DNA of 64,000 nucleotides from Amorphophallus konjac (lineage: Eukaryota; Streptophyta; Magnoliopsida; Alismatales; Araceae). The notes beneath the pieces are model-generated. The model saw nothing but the letters and a program-made list of their open reading frames with translations. It did not search any database and was not told the origin of the DNA. Location: NCBI GenBank assembly GCA_022559845.1, contig JAHNEJ010002013.1, positions 1 through 64,000 on the forward strand. The letters are read 5' to 3'. The position numbers and the translations under genes are program-made. Each line of letters begins with the position of its first letter. Positions within the stretch are counted from its first letter, which is position 1. Shown piece by piece: positions 29,598 to 41,991 of the stretch.

Positions 29598-29616
29598 GGC
29601 CCCACTGGGCGTGCCA
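29598..29616 (-). other. primer-binding site, element 3
   Basis: On the - strand it reads TGGCACGCCCAGTGGGGCC, 3 bp inside the LTR end, one or two changes from the site in element 1. Confidence 0.65.
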
Positions 29617-29619
29617 GTC

Positions 29620-31938
29620 TGTTGGCCACGGAATATGTATTCAAAATTTTTTTCTCTTCTTTTTGAAAAGAAACATTTTTTTTTATAAGGGTTTATTCCG
29701 TGGGTGCGCATCGTATCAGACGATTTGGGTTCGAGTGCTGGACCTTTTCCTACTGACCGCAGTCAGTGTTGATTTACATCGGCTTAACGTCCAACACCTT
29801 TGTTTGACTGTCAAAGAAATCTTAAGATCTTTTATATAGGTTCTAATGTTGAGGGCCTGCTCACTTGGGTGACTCGCAATTACCATTCATTCACCACCTA
29901 CAGACTGATGGAACTAGGGTTTCATTAAAGACCTCTTAAGTTTAGGCAAAACCCTAGGATTTAGGAGTGTGAATGTAATTATGCAAAAGTCATAGGCATT
30001 TTTGAAGTGGCGGGAGATTTCCTAGACCCTGGGGGCAGTTTGGTAATTTTACGTTTCCAAGGTTATTCTGGTAATTTTACCAGGCCAGAGGAATTACTGA
30101 AATTTCTGGGTTGAAAAGAAAGTAGGGTAAGATCCCTGACTTCCCAAGGCTCTGGGATCATTTGTGAAGGATTTTAGGGGATGGTGGGCCATTCTTAGGT
30201 CACAGGGGTATTTCGGTAATTTTACCGAGCCTTAAACGGACCTAGGTTTGAGGTGGCACCCAAGTATATGACTGAGTTGGCACTGTCCTCAATCCAAAGG
30301 AGTGACGAGGGGCTTTGTAGAAGGCGCACACGTGTCGATTTTTTCAAAGGAGGGGTATAAATGCAATTCTCGGAAGTTTGGGGGTTTCTTATAAATTTTC
30401 CTTCTGACGGGTATGCAACAAAAATCTGCAAAGTACATTGAATATGTTTAGGGCCCAAGTGGGTACAAGGGTTGTCGGCGAGTTGTCGACTGTACATCAC
30501 AGATATCCGCACTAACGCAGGAAGTAGGGGCGTAGCCCCAATTACAAAAGATTGTAGGGTAAAACTACAAACAACATGACTTTTGTTTCTTGCAATCCCA
30601 CATAGGACATTTCCATTATTCCCCCATTATATGGGCGGAACTACATAATTTAGCGTCCTGGGGCGTAGAAACTTATAAACATAGCCCGCAGAGGGGTACA
30701 ATTACAAAAATACCCCTTAAGAGCATAAATACATGACCCGAGGGATCACCTACCCCTCAAGCCCCTCTTTGATAGAGGGATAGTCAAAATGAGAGTTATC
30801 CCTTCTGGATTACTTTGTCATGAAATTTAATCCCATTTACTTTGATATACAATAGATTATCCCTTTGGAACAAATCAGGGTTAACTTTGTCCCACCTCTT
30901 AGGGTGGAACAATCTGTCCGGGTTAAATGAGAGATATCCTTCATTCTAACTCGATTATCTCTATTCCTCTATCAAAGTAAAAAAAGGATAGAATGGGAGT
31001 TATCCCTGAGATAAGTGGAGGATAACTCCTTATCAAAGAGGGGCCAAAGGTTAAAACAACGAACAACCTTCTTCCCTTGATCTCTCGTAGATGCTGGATG
31101 CTTGATGCCCGATGCTAGATCCCTCTTTTTGGACCCTTGGGGGTCTATTTATAGAAGGTGGAGGGCTACTCGGAGGTGTTTGAACCCGTACGGGGTGAAC
31201 GAGACAAAAATGTCCCCAAGAGGGTCTTTTTTTTTTCTTCTCTCCTTTCCTTTTTTTTTTCGTCCCCCGCGGGCCTGCCCAGGGTCGTTCGACCCCGAGT
31301 GGGGCCCGGGGTCATCCGACCCCCGGGCGAGTCCGTCGGGGCGCGCGCAACCCCTGGCTTGTCTGCCCGGTTGCGCGCGGACCCCCTGGGGTCGGGCGAC
31401 TCCGGACGGGTCCGCTCGACCCTGGTCGGGTCTCCCACGCCTATTCCTTTGTATAAACCCTATTTTTTGGGGGGGTTTTTCAGTCTTGTTCTCGCAGCAC
31501 GCCGCGTGGAGAGAGGAGGGAGCGCTTTCCTTGTTCGTTTGTCGCCTTCCCCGTGCCGTGGGCCGCGAAGAGGGGATTTGTTTTTTGTCCGAGCAGCGTG
31601 GTACACGCGCGTGGGACTTCCTCGGCGGTGCGTACACCATTCTTTGCATCTCCCTCTTCTTCCTACGAGGTTTTCTTTGCTCATGTTGAGTACCCGAGGG
31701 ATAAAACCCTCACTCCTTTCTAGGGTTTTGTCCGGAACCACGCGATCCTGACAATCGTGGTGGTTTAATCCGGCTCCCGACCACCTCGCTTGCTGCGAGG
31801 AGTCTATAATTGTAGAAATAGACTACAAAGTCCCGATGTGTGGAAATATTTCACGGGGTGGCGATACGCCGAATAGTGAACCCCGCCCGGGTCGAGGGTA
31901 ATATCTCGATTTATCCGAGACAAATAGTGGGTGCAAAA
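29620..31938 (-). repeat. element 3 5' LTR (interrupted by a MITE)
   Basis: The + strand edges are TGTTGGCCACGG (29620) and GGGTGCAAAA (to 31938; element 2 has GGGTGCAACA). The TATA box on the - strand is TATAAATA, complement of 31146-31153. The GC-rich U3 block of GGTCGTTCGACCCC-type words lies at 31270-31440. The right edge is inferred from length and similarity because the other LTR is missing. Confidence 0.75.
30761..31044. mobile_element. MITE (284 bp) in the element 3 LTR
   Basis: Ends GCCCCTCTTTGATA and TATCAAAGAGGGGC are perfect inverted repeats. CAA flanks both sides (30758-30760 and 31045-31047). The LTRs of element 2 are uninterrupted at this point and give the empty site. A central hairpin CCCACCTCTTAGGGTGG is shared with the MITE at 34317. 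The 3-bp duplication fits PIF/Harbinger- or CACTA-type elements; I cannot choose. Confidence 0.8.
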
Positions 31939-32570
31939 GTGGTTCTCCCAAACATTAGGGTGTTCTTGCAGTTTCAGGAAGACCCTAGACATTTCTGCCA
32001 TTTTGGACATATCTGTCATTTCTCGACTTCTCGGGGATCGCCTTGTCGTTTGACTTCTGGCACTCCTGACTCTATTTCTTGACTTGTCGGAAATAATCCC
32101 ATCATTCGACTTTTTGGGCATTACTTGTCTTAATTTCTTGACTTGTCGGAAATAACCTTGTCATTTGACTTTTTGGGTATTCTTCGTCTTAATTTCTTTG
32201 ACTTCTCAGAAATAATCCCGTCATTCGACTTCTTGGGTATTTCTCGACTTCATTTTTTGACTTCTCGAAAATAGCCCCGTCGTTTATTTACAATTTTACC
32301 CATTTCTGAGTTTCCGATCATGATAGCTCTTGGCCATGAAAAAGATTCATGGATTTTGATGGCTAGCCATAAGCTGAACTCAGGAGAGCGTACAATGCTT
32401 CAAGGAAGAGGCGTGGTCCCGCTCCACCGACATAAGCTGAACTCAGGAGAGCGCACAACGCTTCAAGGAAGGGGTGTGGTCCCGCTCCACCGAGTCGTGC
32501 AAATGGTGTAAACCAGAACAAGAGCATTTTTTATGTAGTTTCTAAACCGAGCCGAGAACTTTCATGCAAC
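31939..32570. repeat. 59-60 bp tandem array and 63-bp duplication
   Basis: TTCTTGACTTGTCGGAAATA with TCATTCGACTTTTTGGG recurs with the GACTT word at 32081, 32140, 32200 and 32259. A separate 63-bp unit containing CATAAGCTGAACTCAGGAGA is duplicated (32368 and 32431). No coding sequence. This is probably the repeat-rich part of an unidentified element next to the LTR of element 3. Confidence 0.65.
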
Positions 32571-32599
32571 TTTCCCACAAATGGGATACTTTTGCAATT

Positions 32600-32960
32600 T
32601 TTTGATATTTCGGGGGCCTTTCTATAATTTTTCCGCCATCGGGGCATTTCTGTAATTTTCCACCATCAGGGGGGTGTTTCTGCAAATTTTTTGCCACCTG
32701 GGGTATTTCTATAATTTTTCCGCCACCGAGGATATTTCTGTAATTTTTTCACCACTGGAGGAGTTTCTGCAATTTTCCCACTACCAGGGGTATTTATGTA
32801 ATTTTTCCTTCATCGAGGATGTTTATGCAATTTTTCCGTCATCAGGGTCATTTCTACAATTTTCTCGCCATCGGAGATATTTCTATAATTTTCCCATCAC
32901 CGGGGTATTTCTGCAATTTTTCCTTCATTGGGGATGTTTATGCAATTTTTCACTTTTCCA
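32600..32960. repeat. about 35-bp degenerate tandem array
   Basis: About ten copies of a unit of the form GGGGTATTTCTGCAATTTTT plus CCGCCACC. The short open frame rich in Phe, Cys and Leu on the + strand is a by-product. Confidence 0.65.
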
Positions 32961-33390
32961 ATATTTTTTTATAATTTTTCTGCAGTTTTCGAAACCTAGA
33001 ACATTTGCAAGACTTGCAATCAATCACTTTTGTTTAATTTGTAAGGCCGTTTTCATTTTACCTTTGGATGACTTTGAATGCAGTGAGCCCAAATGCCCAA
33101 TCATTTCTATGCAATTTATAAGGCCATTTGATTTTTGCTTTTGAATGGAACAAGCCTATTTTGATCAGCCCATTTGCCACCAGAACTCCTGGGAGGGGGG
33201 CTCAACTGTGGTGACCACACCCCTCCCCTCTTCTTCCATATCTGTCAACGGGACTGCTGAGCCAATGTTTGCTGCCACGGGAGGACTGCTGAGCCAAGGT
33301 CTGCTACACTGGACTGCTTGGGCCTCCGGGGAAGCTCTCCAAGTCTTCATCTATCCTCCTTCGCCTACTGCCTCTCATTCTTTTTATGGC
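32961..33390. other. intronic sequence, no gene seen
   Basis: Mixed sequence between two arrays. A short + frame (33145-33393) has no recognisable motif. Confidence 0.4.
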
Positions 33391-33815
33391 TGATGCACAG
33401 TGAACCGGAGGCATGATTCCTCCGGTTGAAACTTCCCCCACCCCCTCCGGTGGAAGTTCAACAATCAAACCTCCTCATATTCTTTTTTTTTGGGTTTCCT
33501 ATCTACTGCACAGAGACATGAGGGGCCCCCTCTTGTTGTGCAGTGACCGGAGGGGGTCTCCCTCCCTTCTCTTTTTCTTTCTTTTTATCCTTGTGTTCTT
33601 TTTTTTTTCAGGACCCCCTCCAGTTGCTCAGTGACTGGAGGGTCCCCCCCTCCGGTTGTACTGTACCGGAGGGGGTTCCCTCCGGTCTGTTGCAGAACCG
33701 GAGGGGGTCCCCCCTCCGGTATCTCATAACCGGAGGGCCCCCCCCTCTGGTCCACTGGTACCGGAGGGTGTCCCCTCCAGTGTTGCCTGGCCAGGGGGGT
33801 CTACCCTTTTTTTTT
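33391..33815. repeat. array of CCGGAGGGGG / CCCCCTCCGG inverted words
   Basis: CCGGAGG and CCTCCGGT alternate roughly every 35-45 bp (33404, 33420, 33459, 33550, 33667, 33680, 33699, 33713 and on), so each pair can form a stem. Frames across it are Gly/Pro-rich artefacts. Confidence 0.6.
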
Positions 33816-34316
33816 TGAAAATTTCAGGGTTCAACAATGACATAATAATTTACAATTTCTACAAACATCTACCTGACATTGCATACATTTTAGCACCTTA
33901 TGAACCTTTCTTTCATCTTTCTGGCTCTATTGGTGCAGAGTGGACCCACTAGATTGAACGTTGCTCCTTGTGGGTTTCATTGGTATAAACAAAATTAATC
34001 CTTTCTTAGGGGAAGGACTACTTAATTTTAACGTCTGATCTTTTGTTGGCACTCCTGATAATACTACCTTGTACTTGGTTCTATTAATAATTCTGATTCG
34101 TTTTTGACTATCTTCCTGATAGTAGCCTAACCTAGACTCTATCACTGCTATTTTACTATAGATTTCCGGAAGTTTTGTATGTATCTTATGGGGGAAGATC
34201 TGGCTTGATTCTTATATTTCCACTATCTTCAGACCTTTTGGGGCTGTTCCTTCTACTAAGATGTGAGTGCCTAGGATTATATCATGGACTTCAGGGCCAC
34301 TTGTGCTCATTCAGCC

Positions 34317-34568
34317 CCGCTTTGTTTGCCACTTATCCCAGGTTTTTTCTCTTTTTAGTCCAAACGCAAGTCTTTTTGATTTGGCGGGAGCAAATTTACG
34401 TAATCCGCTTAAAAGTGACTTAATGTGACTTAAGTCGGATTAACTCATCCCACCTCTATAGGTGGGATAATTTAATCCGATGTCATGCCAAAGCAAAAAA
34501 GAATAAAAGTGAATAAAGTAAATCTACTTAAATTTAATCCGGTTATCCTTAATCTCGAAACAAAGCGG
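34317..34568. mobile_element. MITE (about 252 bp), related to that at 30761
   Basis: Terminal inverted repeats CCGCTTTGTTT and AAACAAAGCGG. The centre is a hairpin around CCCACCTCTATAGGTGGG, with GGATTAA / TTAATCC arms, matching the centre of the MITE at 30761-31044. No clear target duplication was found. Confidence 0.65.
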
Positions 34569-36150
34569 TGGTCAGGGTGTAACTTGGCTTAACGATCTCA
34601 GATTAGGTGCGGTATTTTGCATTGGATCCAAAGCTAGCTATAGTATATAAATAACGACTGCTTTTAGTGAAACAGTGATAGAATGAAATTTCTAGAAATT
34701 TGAAGAGAATAAGGGTCCGATGGCTTACCTCTGAAAGACTCGAGTCAGTGTGCAAGCCTCCTGCAACAGAAATTGTATTTTTCCCCCCCTCTGTAACCAC
34801 TTCCCTCGGGGTTCAAAAAACATAATCCTTTTCTCAAATTAAGACATAAAATCTCATAATCTGAATTGTCAACGCTAATGTTTGAAAACACTGGGGTTAG
34901 GATGGTCGGCATGGTAACGAGTGTGAATAGGTACAGTTGTTTAGAGGGTTTACAGCCTCCACATTTAGGGGAGGATAGTTAGGGCGGTTGGAATGGTTAC
35001 AGGTGTGAACTAGGAAAAAGGGCCCACATCTCAAGAATGGATAACTTGCAAGGTATGAAGGAAATAAATTTCTTCTGTTATATATCCTGAAGATGTCATC
35101 TCATCAATTTAGGTCATAGCTCAGTTTTCTGGCTGGGTAAGTCTCCATTTTCTTTTTACTCTTTAATTAAATTATCCTATTGATGAATCACAAAGTCTGA
35201 TTTATCTATTTTTTCCTCTTTGTTACTTAGTATCTTTTCTAGCAAATTTTGTTATGCATGTTCCGTCTTTTGCTCCTGCAACATGAGACTATGACAGAGA
35301 ATAAACACCAAGCCATGGATCTGTTCTTTCAAACCCTTGGTTCCTTGAAGAACCCTACATAACTTTGGGTGGCTTTTGGGACTAAACAGCCTTAATAACC
35401 AGCTCTTAACTGGATTTTGCTTTCGCCAGAAAGTTCAAGGAGCTGCATCAGATGTTACAGCTTTGTTTCAGTTTTCACTCATAATCTTGAACTAGCTTTG
35501 GAAAGTGTCCTCAGATGAGAAGTTTGGCATTTTACAATTTAGTTTTTGCTTGCCTTTGTTTTATTGAACTCATTTTTATGATAAAGCTGTATATAGGTCC
35601 TGATAATCCAATGTGGATATGTCTATAGCGAAGTGCTTGGAATTGGGTTTAGATCGACCCTTTCATCACATCCAGTATCCAAAAGTTTGGAAGCATATAA
35701 CTGCTGGCATAAATGATTGCATATGCATATGTTGATTTGTACATATGTAACTGTGTTCAGACTTTAACCAACTCTATGCTACACTGCCTATGTCAATCTC
35801 ATACAAGTGCTCCTAGATTTGGAATTAGATGCGGTGGTATGTGGTTGCAGCCTGTGTCCAATCTGAATGAGGATTGATCAGTGTCTTACTCTCAAATGAC
35901 ATTCTGCAAAGCAAAAAGCCATTTAAGCAAGCAACTCCACTTTTGATGCTTAGAAATTTGCTTTGAGAAGCAAACTGATTTAGTCCTTTTGCAATCATGA
36001 TTTGCTTTTAACACGGTTAATAAGCATTTTTCTGTGACACTGGGACTACTCTGGTTCCTTCCCCCCCCCTCTATCTTAAAGATGACCCTCTAATATGATG
36101 CAAGACCTATTCTTCTTTTGGCTTTTGGCACTTACTTCTTAATTAGTCCT
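34569..36150 (+). other. intron 1 sequence without recognised elements
   Basis: AT-rich, with no long frames, terminal repeats or element motifs. It runs directly into the GTCCT target duplication of element 2 (36146-36150) and resumes after it at 61906, so it looks like original intron. Confidence 0.5.
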
Positions 36151-38226
36151 TGTCGGCCACGGAATTTTATCGTAGATAAAAATTAATATGTTCTTTTTGA
36201 AAAGAAACATTCCCCACTATGTGTAGAGGGTTTATTCCGTGGGTGCGCATAATATCAGATGATTTGGGTTCGGGTGCTGGACCTTTCCCCACTGACCGTA
36301 GTCAGTGTTGATTTACATCGACCTAACGTCCGAACACCTTTGTTTAACTGTCAAAGAAATTCCAAAGTCTTCTATGGGAGTTCTGATGTTGAGGGCAAGC
36401 TCATTTGGAGGGCTCACAATATCCACTCACTTATCATCGACCAACGGAATGACTGAGTTAGGGTTTCAACTGAGGCTCCTCATATTTAGGCAAAACCCTA
36501 GAATTTAGGAGTAGGAAAATGATTTAGTCACGGGATGGCTGTAGGCATATTTGAAGTCACGGGAGGTTTCCTGGACCCTGAGGATATTTTGGTAATTTTG
36601 CCTTCCTAAGGGTATTTCGGTAATTTTACCAAGCCAGGGGTACCCCTGAAACTTTGGGTTGGAACGGAAGTAGGACCGGGTTCCTGACTTTCCAAGGTGC
36701 TGAGACCATTTGTGGAGGGTTTTTAAGGGCGACTAGGCCATTTTTAGGTCACAAGGGTATTTTAGTAATTTTACCAAATCTTATACGGATCTAGGTTTGA
36801 GGCGGCACCCAAGTGTCGGACTGAGCGGACAATGTCCTCAGACCAAAGGAATGACGAGGGGCTTCGTAGAAGGCTCACACATGTCAACTTGGCCGCAAGA
36901 GGAGTATATGTGCAATTCCCACAAGTCGGGGGTTTTCTTATAATTTTCCCGATCGGTGTACAAAAAAGATTTGTGGGATACATCAGACACATTTATGGCC
37001 CCAATGGGTGCAAGAGTTGTCGGCGAGTTGTCGACTGTACATTACAAAGATCCACACTGACGCGGGAGGTAGGGGCGTAGCCCCAATTACAAGAAATTAC
37101 AGGGTATGACTGCAAATGTCAGGACTTTTTGTCTCTCACGACCCCGGGGAGGACATGTCCGTAATTCCCCCGTTATGTGGGCGGAACTACTTAATTTAGT
37201 CGCCCCGGGAGTAGAAACTTACAAACATGGTCCACTTAGGGACATAAATACAAGACCCGGGGACTTACCCCTCGCGGGTCAAAACAAACAAACAAACTCC
37301 TTGCGCTGGTTGCTTGGTGCTCCGTGTGTTGTAGATTCTCTCTGTCTATCTTCAGTCCGTTCTCCACTTGGACCCTTGGGGGTCTATTTATAGAAGGCGG
37401 GAGGACCCAGGTTGACAAAAACGTGGAGAAATGCTCCGGTTCTGATAGAAATGTGGGATTTTGCCCAAATTCTGACATGGTGGGGTTCAAAATCCCCTTT
37501 TTTTGTTAAGGTGGGATGGCAAAAAATATTTTTTGACCCCTCCTTTTTTTTCTTTTTTTTCTCTTTGGATGCACGGGACCCGAGGGTGGGGGGCGATTGA
37601 CCCCGTTGGCAGACCCAGCGGGGTCAACTGATCCCGCGGGGGTCAGTTTGACCACGCTGGGGTCCAGCGGGGTGAACCGACCCCCGCGCGGGCCGGTCGA
37701 CCCCGCTGGGTTCCCAACGGGGTGGGCGCGACCCCCGCGGGGATGGCCACCCTCACACGCAGGCCAGCAGGGTCATTTGACCCTGCTGTGCCCCTTTTGG
37801 CCCCTCTCAACGCCTTTTTCCTCCGTTTCTGTCGCCCTGGGTTGAGGAGAAGTCCCTGTACAACATTTATTGCTCCCGAGGCCCACTCCTCGCCGCGTGG
37901 CAGCCGTACGTTGGTGGAGACTTGTGCGGGAGCGGAGGATCGTCTATTTGTTGTTTGGTTGTACGTCGCTTGCTTGGAGAGGAATCTCTGCGCCTGTCCG
38001 TGCCCTGTGATACACTTACTCGGCTACTTTGACATGTTTGCATGTATATTTTTCCTCCTAATTTTCTTTGTTGCGACGCCGTTTGTGATTGTACAATCGG
38101 GTCGATGGATCCTAAATCACGGAGGTACTCCGCGGTCCGATGACGTCGGTGCTACGCCGTATTTGTTTCGTCGGTTGTTTTGGAATGAATTTCTCCAAAT
38201 ATTCTGAGAAAATTACGGGTGCAACA
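36151..38226 (-). repeat. element 2 3' LTR (left)
   Basis: TGTCGGCCACGG...GGGTGCAACA. TATA box on the - strand at the complement of 37385-37392. Upstream of it (37590-37790) is a GC-rich block with repeated TTGACCCC / GGGGTCAA words. Very similar to 59869-61900; the right LTR has about 35 bp extra near 60957-60985. Confidence 0.9.
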
Positions 38227-38242
38227 AATGCCCCCCACGGGA
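38227..38242 (-). other. polypurine tract, element 2
   Basis: The - strand reads TCCCGTGGGGGGCATT directly before the 3' LTR, matching the tract of element 1. Confidence 0.65.
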
Positions 38243-38309
38243 CATCTGTCACGACCAGAGGCGGGGGCGGACGGCCCGTTCCCTGTGAAGAGAAATATAA
38301 TTATGTGCC

Positions 38310-39105
38310 CATAGTTGTTAAGACGCCCGCCTAGGCGCCGCTTAAGCGGCGCCTAGGCGGGCAGGCGGTTTTTTGGGAGCAAGGCGCCCCCACGCCTTGT
38401 TGCCCCTGAAAAAGGTGCCTCCTAGGCGCCGCTTGGGCGGCCTAGGCGCCCAAAGTGGCGCCTAGGCGCCCGCCTGCTACCTTCGTCTCCCTGCTACCCC
38501 GCGACCTGACCGCGCAGGTCGATCCGCGTGCGAGGGCGCACGATGGCGAGTTCGGGCTTCACACTCTAACACTCTCTCTCTATTTCTCTATCACACTCAC
38601 TGTGAGACCCACCCTCTCTCTCTCCTACCCCTCTCTCTGTCTGTCTATCTCTTCTCTCCCCCTGTCCCCTTCTCTCTCTTTCCTCCACCCTTCCTCCTCT
38701 CTCTCTCTCTCACACACACACATAGTTCGCAACTATCTCTCTCAGTCCCTCTCTCTCTATCCTGCCCTCCCCCCTTTCAATTAATAATGGGGTTAATTTT
38801 TTAATAAAATATTTTAAATTTTAATCAGAATTTTGTATGTCTTAATTGTTAATTTTATCTCAAAATAAATTTTGATATTTTATTGCAATGTCATTTCTAT
38901 TAATTTTTATTTCTATATTCATACTAGTGTTGTTTCCCATATTTGTAATAATCATGATTAATTTATATATAAAAATTATGTGTATATTAATGATAATATT
39001 TTTTATGAACTTGACGCCTAAGCGCCGCTTAGGCAGGCGCCTAAGCGCTTAGGCACTCGAGGACCCCAAGCTCGCTTTGGTCGCCTTGTCGCCTTGACAA
39101 CTATG
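38310..39105. mobile_element. non-autonomous hAT-like element (796 bp) with long palindrome
   Basis: Ends CATAGTTGTTAAGACG and (reverse complement of right end) CATAGTTGTCAAGGCG. The 8-bp target duplication TATGTGCC is exact (38302-38309 and 39106-39113). A perfect 38-bp palindrome built of GCCTAGGCG/GCGCC words lies at 38325-38362, and GCCTAGGCGCC words recur at both ends. The middle has a CT-rich microsatellite (38560-38760) and an AT-rich part. Confidence 0.85.
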
Positions 39106-41902
39106 TATGTGCCTTGTGCATAGACTTTTGGGCTTTATAGGACTGCACTGAATATTTATATTGCTGTCCTAAGTTGTTTGGCCTGACATTCCCCTTCTAT
39201 TCTTGTTTCTCTACGCTTGTAGGCATGGCTCGCAGCAGCGGAGATGGGAGTCGGTCGAGGAGGCCGAGGGCTAGGCACGCCGACGAGTGCCGGATTGAGC
39301 GCAGTGACCGGCGCATGCCGCCCTTCCCTCCTCGCATCATTGAAGATGACAATTTCATCCGGCTCGACTTTGGTTACTTATGGGTCGCTGAGGGCCCAAC
39401 TGAGAGTGCTCGGGAGGCTGAAGGCCTCGTGGACATGTCTCGTATTCCGAGGCGAGACGGCATCTATACATGACCGTTCGGGGGGATATCCACGTCACTA
39501 TCCCCTGGACCGCCATCTCTATCGTTTCCTTCAGAGCTTTGCACCGATTGGCATGGAGGATGACGACCCCTCACTGCCTGAGGAAAGGCGCCGCCTTGAG
39601 CGGGCTATATTAGTAGGGGGAGACAACATGCAGGGATTATGTTCCCTGACGTATCCTAGTTATCCGGAGGGCTTCACTCGGCAGAGGCAGTACCCAGATC
39701 GACAGAGTCTGGGCTCTTTTCAGCGGCATGAGAGCCTCACAGTTCGTGCAGCACCACTAGCTCCAGCGACCTGGCACATGCATGGGCAACACAAAACCAT
39801 GGATTAGATTGTAGATGGTCTCTTCCTGACGCCGACATGGGCGAGTTTTGCACATGAGGAGTATGCCCATGACTGTATGATTGAGAGGGTTCTGGCACTG
39901 AAGACCCCCAGCTGGTACGGGAAATGACATGTTATCCCGTCTCATAGCTATCACCGGGGGGCGACAGAGTGGCTCTGGATTGTCTACCGGTCGGTGTTAG
40001 ACAGAGTGGGGATCCATCATGCAGTGACGGCCGCTTTGTACTCCTACCCTTGTCATACAGGCCTGCTACAGGCCTTGACATAGAGATTCAACCGCCGGTG
40101 GAACACCTTCGTCACGGCTAGAGGAGAGACTTCTTTGGACCTCTAGGCTGTCCAGAGGATTTCTGATCTTCCGATCTGCGGGAGGCCATACGAGGAGCTA
40201 TCACTTGACGATTTGCACCTTAGCTCCACTGACGGCGTCGGGCGGTACACCCTGCCATACTGCTTCAGATTTTTGATGAAGACCTGGAGGGATCTAGCTC
40301 GAGTTGGCACAGACCGGACGCCTCGCACTCCGAGGGTGACTTTGAATGCATGGGTGAGTCATTTTTATAGTGGCCCTTTCTGCTTCCACGAGGAGTTTGT
40401 TCAGTCCGGCACCACCTGGGAGGAATGCAAGGAAGTCAGAGTAGACGTAGACGTTCCTCCCCATCCGTGCTATTTGCCTGCACTGACACAGGGATGGAAC
40501 TCAAGGGGACTGCCTCCTATCACATATTTGGCGGCTTACTTGGCCTACTGGCTGGCCGGCTTCGTAGTTCCTCACGGAGAGGACGGGGTCCTGCGGCCGG
40601 AGGTGATATATCCAGCCTGCCAGCTTGCCTGCAGTCAGAGACTCACCATTGCACTAGCAACTCTGGCGAATATCGTTCATTTGCTTGGGGCTTTGTCTTC
40701 CCACTCGTCATCGCGGGAGAAGAGTATTATGCTGCCCACCCATTATTTGAGTGCCGGGGCATCACTGCTATTTCCAGAGCTATCCCGGAGGACTCCCGTT
40801 GATAACCCGGCGGCGCTGCTGATTTTTCTGTTCATAGGACAGCCGTCACAGGATGCAGTGGTTCAGCTTGTAGGGGCCCGACGGGCCTTGTCTTTTGTTC
40901 CCGTGAGGAGAGGTGAGGGCCTAGCCCTCGACTACTTCTCCTATCTTCACCACCTTTATGTTGGGCAAGAGGGAGGCACTGTTGTGAGCATAGTGTCTAC
41001 ACATGCTTTGCCCTCCTCCCACGGCTTAGCAGAGTGGGTTATGAGCATTCGCCCCAGCGTTCTTGTCTACCGGCGCTCTAGCAAAGCTATTCTTGAGCCC
41101 TATTATCTACATCGGTTCGCCAGGAACTTTGGGTATGATCAGGGCATTCCTTCGAGCGCAAAGTTTCCTCTGGCCCTTCAACTGTACAGGCACAGGGATG
41201 TGCATCTGGTGGCGGCAGCGTGGCAGGACTTTCTCTGCCGTGAGGTGTCACAAGGATACCCTGTTCCAGAGCAGGAGTGCAGAGGCCAGTTCGATATCCA
41301 CTATGCAGGCTGGTGGTTCAAAGTCAGCAATGTCTTCCGGGAGCATCGCGATGCCATCCGAGCCGCGGAGGAGTAGCGCCTGAGGAGGGAGGATCTGCCT
41401 CCTTTGTTTGTGGACCCAGCTTTTGTCAGATCTCATTTTTCTGGGGCTGCCCGAGTTGTCAGCGACATTGAGCAGCAGTGGCGCGAGAAAGGCTGGACGG
41501 TTCCTGTGGACAGGTGCCAATATAATGGGGCTTTGAAGCCCTTGAAGAGCACGCCGACAGCAGCACCTAGAGCTCCTTCTTCCTCTGCCTCAGGGGCAGC
41601 CCCAGGCCCTTCAAAGGCCTATTCTTGGTGGGCAGATTTGCAGGCATCTTGTGGGGTGAGGAGGAAATCCTAGCTGTCCCAGCCGATACCTGATGGAGCG
41701 CTCGAGGGCAGCACTTTTGCAGAGTGGAGGGCCCACGTGATTAACGCCGTGGGCTGCGCAAGCCCGCTGGAGTATATTTCTGGCCTTGAAATGGCGATGA
41801 CTCCTATTGCCATCTTCGAAATTGTAAAGGCGGCCGCACATGTCCTCCGAGTGAAGCCGGAGCAAATAATTTTGAAGCTCGTAAAGCCAATAGAGGCCAC
41901 AG

Positions 41903-41991
41903 GTAATTATCTCCTTTGCTGGCTTTTTAGTGTGCATACATGTTTTCATCTTTCGGAACATGTATTTTACACATTCCTTTGATGACTACAG
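41903..41991 (+). other. predicted intron of the antisense PMD gene
   Basis: GAGGCCACAG|GTAATT ... GACTACAG|GTGGGG. The frame before and after joins sensibly. Further predicted introns: 42166-42245, 42453-42536, 47178-47261, 47487-47574, 47722-47799, 47959-48040 and 48161-about 48260. Confidence 0.6.

Larger units (their letters stand above)
28536..31938 (-). mobile_element. element 3: truncated Tat retrotransposon (5' LTR plus start of gag)
   Basis: Same family as element 2, minus strand. Present are the 5' LTR (29620-31938), primer-binding site (29598-29616) and gag N-terminus (28604-29488). Homology to gag stops at about 28536, where LINE sequence begins; no 3' LTR is found. After removing the MITE and its target duplication, the LTR is 2032 bp, the same length as the right LTR of element 2. 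Confidence 0.8.

Noticed and set aside
34569..36150. Searched for tRNA, snoRNA or small genes in the element-free intron segment
   Set aside because: No cloverleaf, box C/D or coding signal was found by eye.
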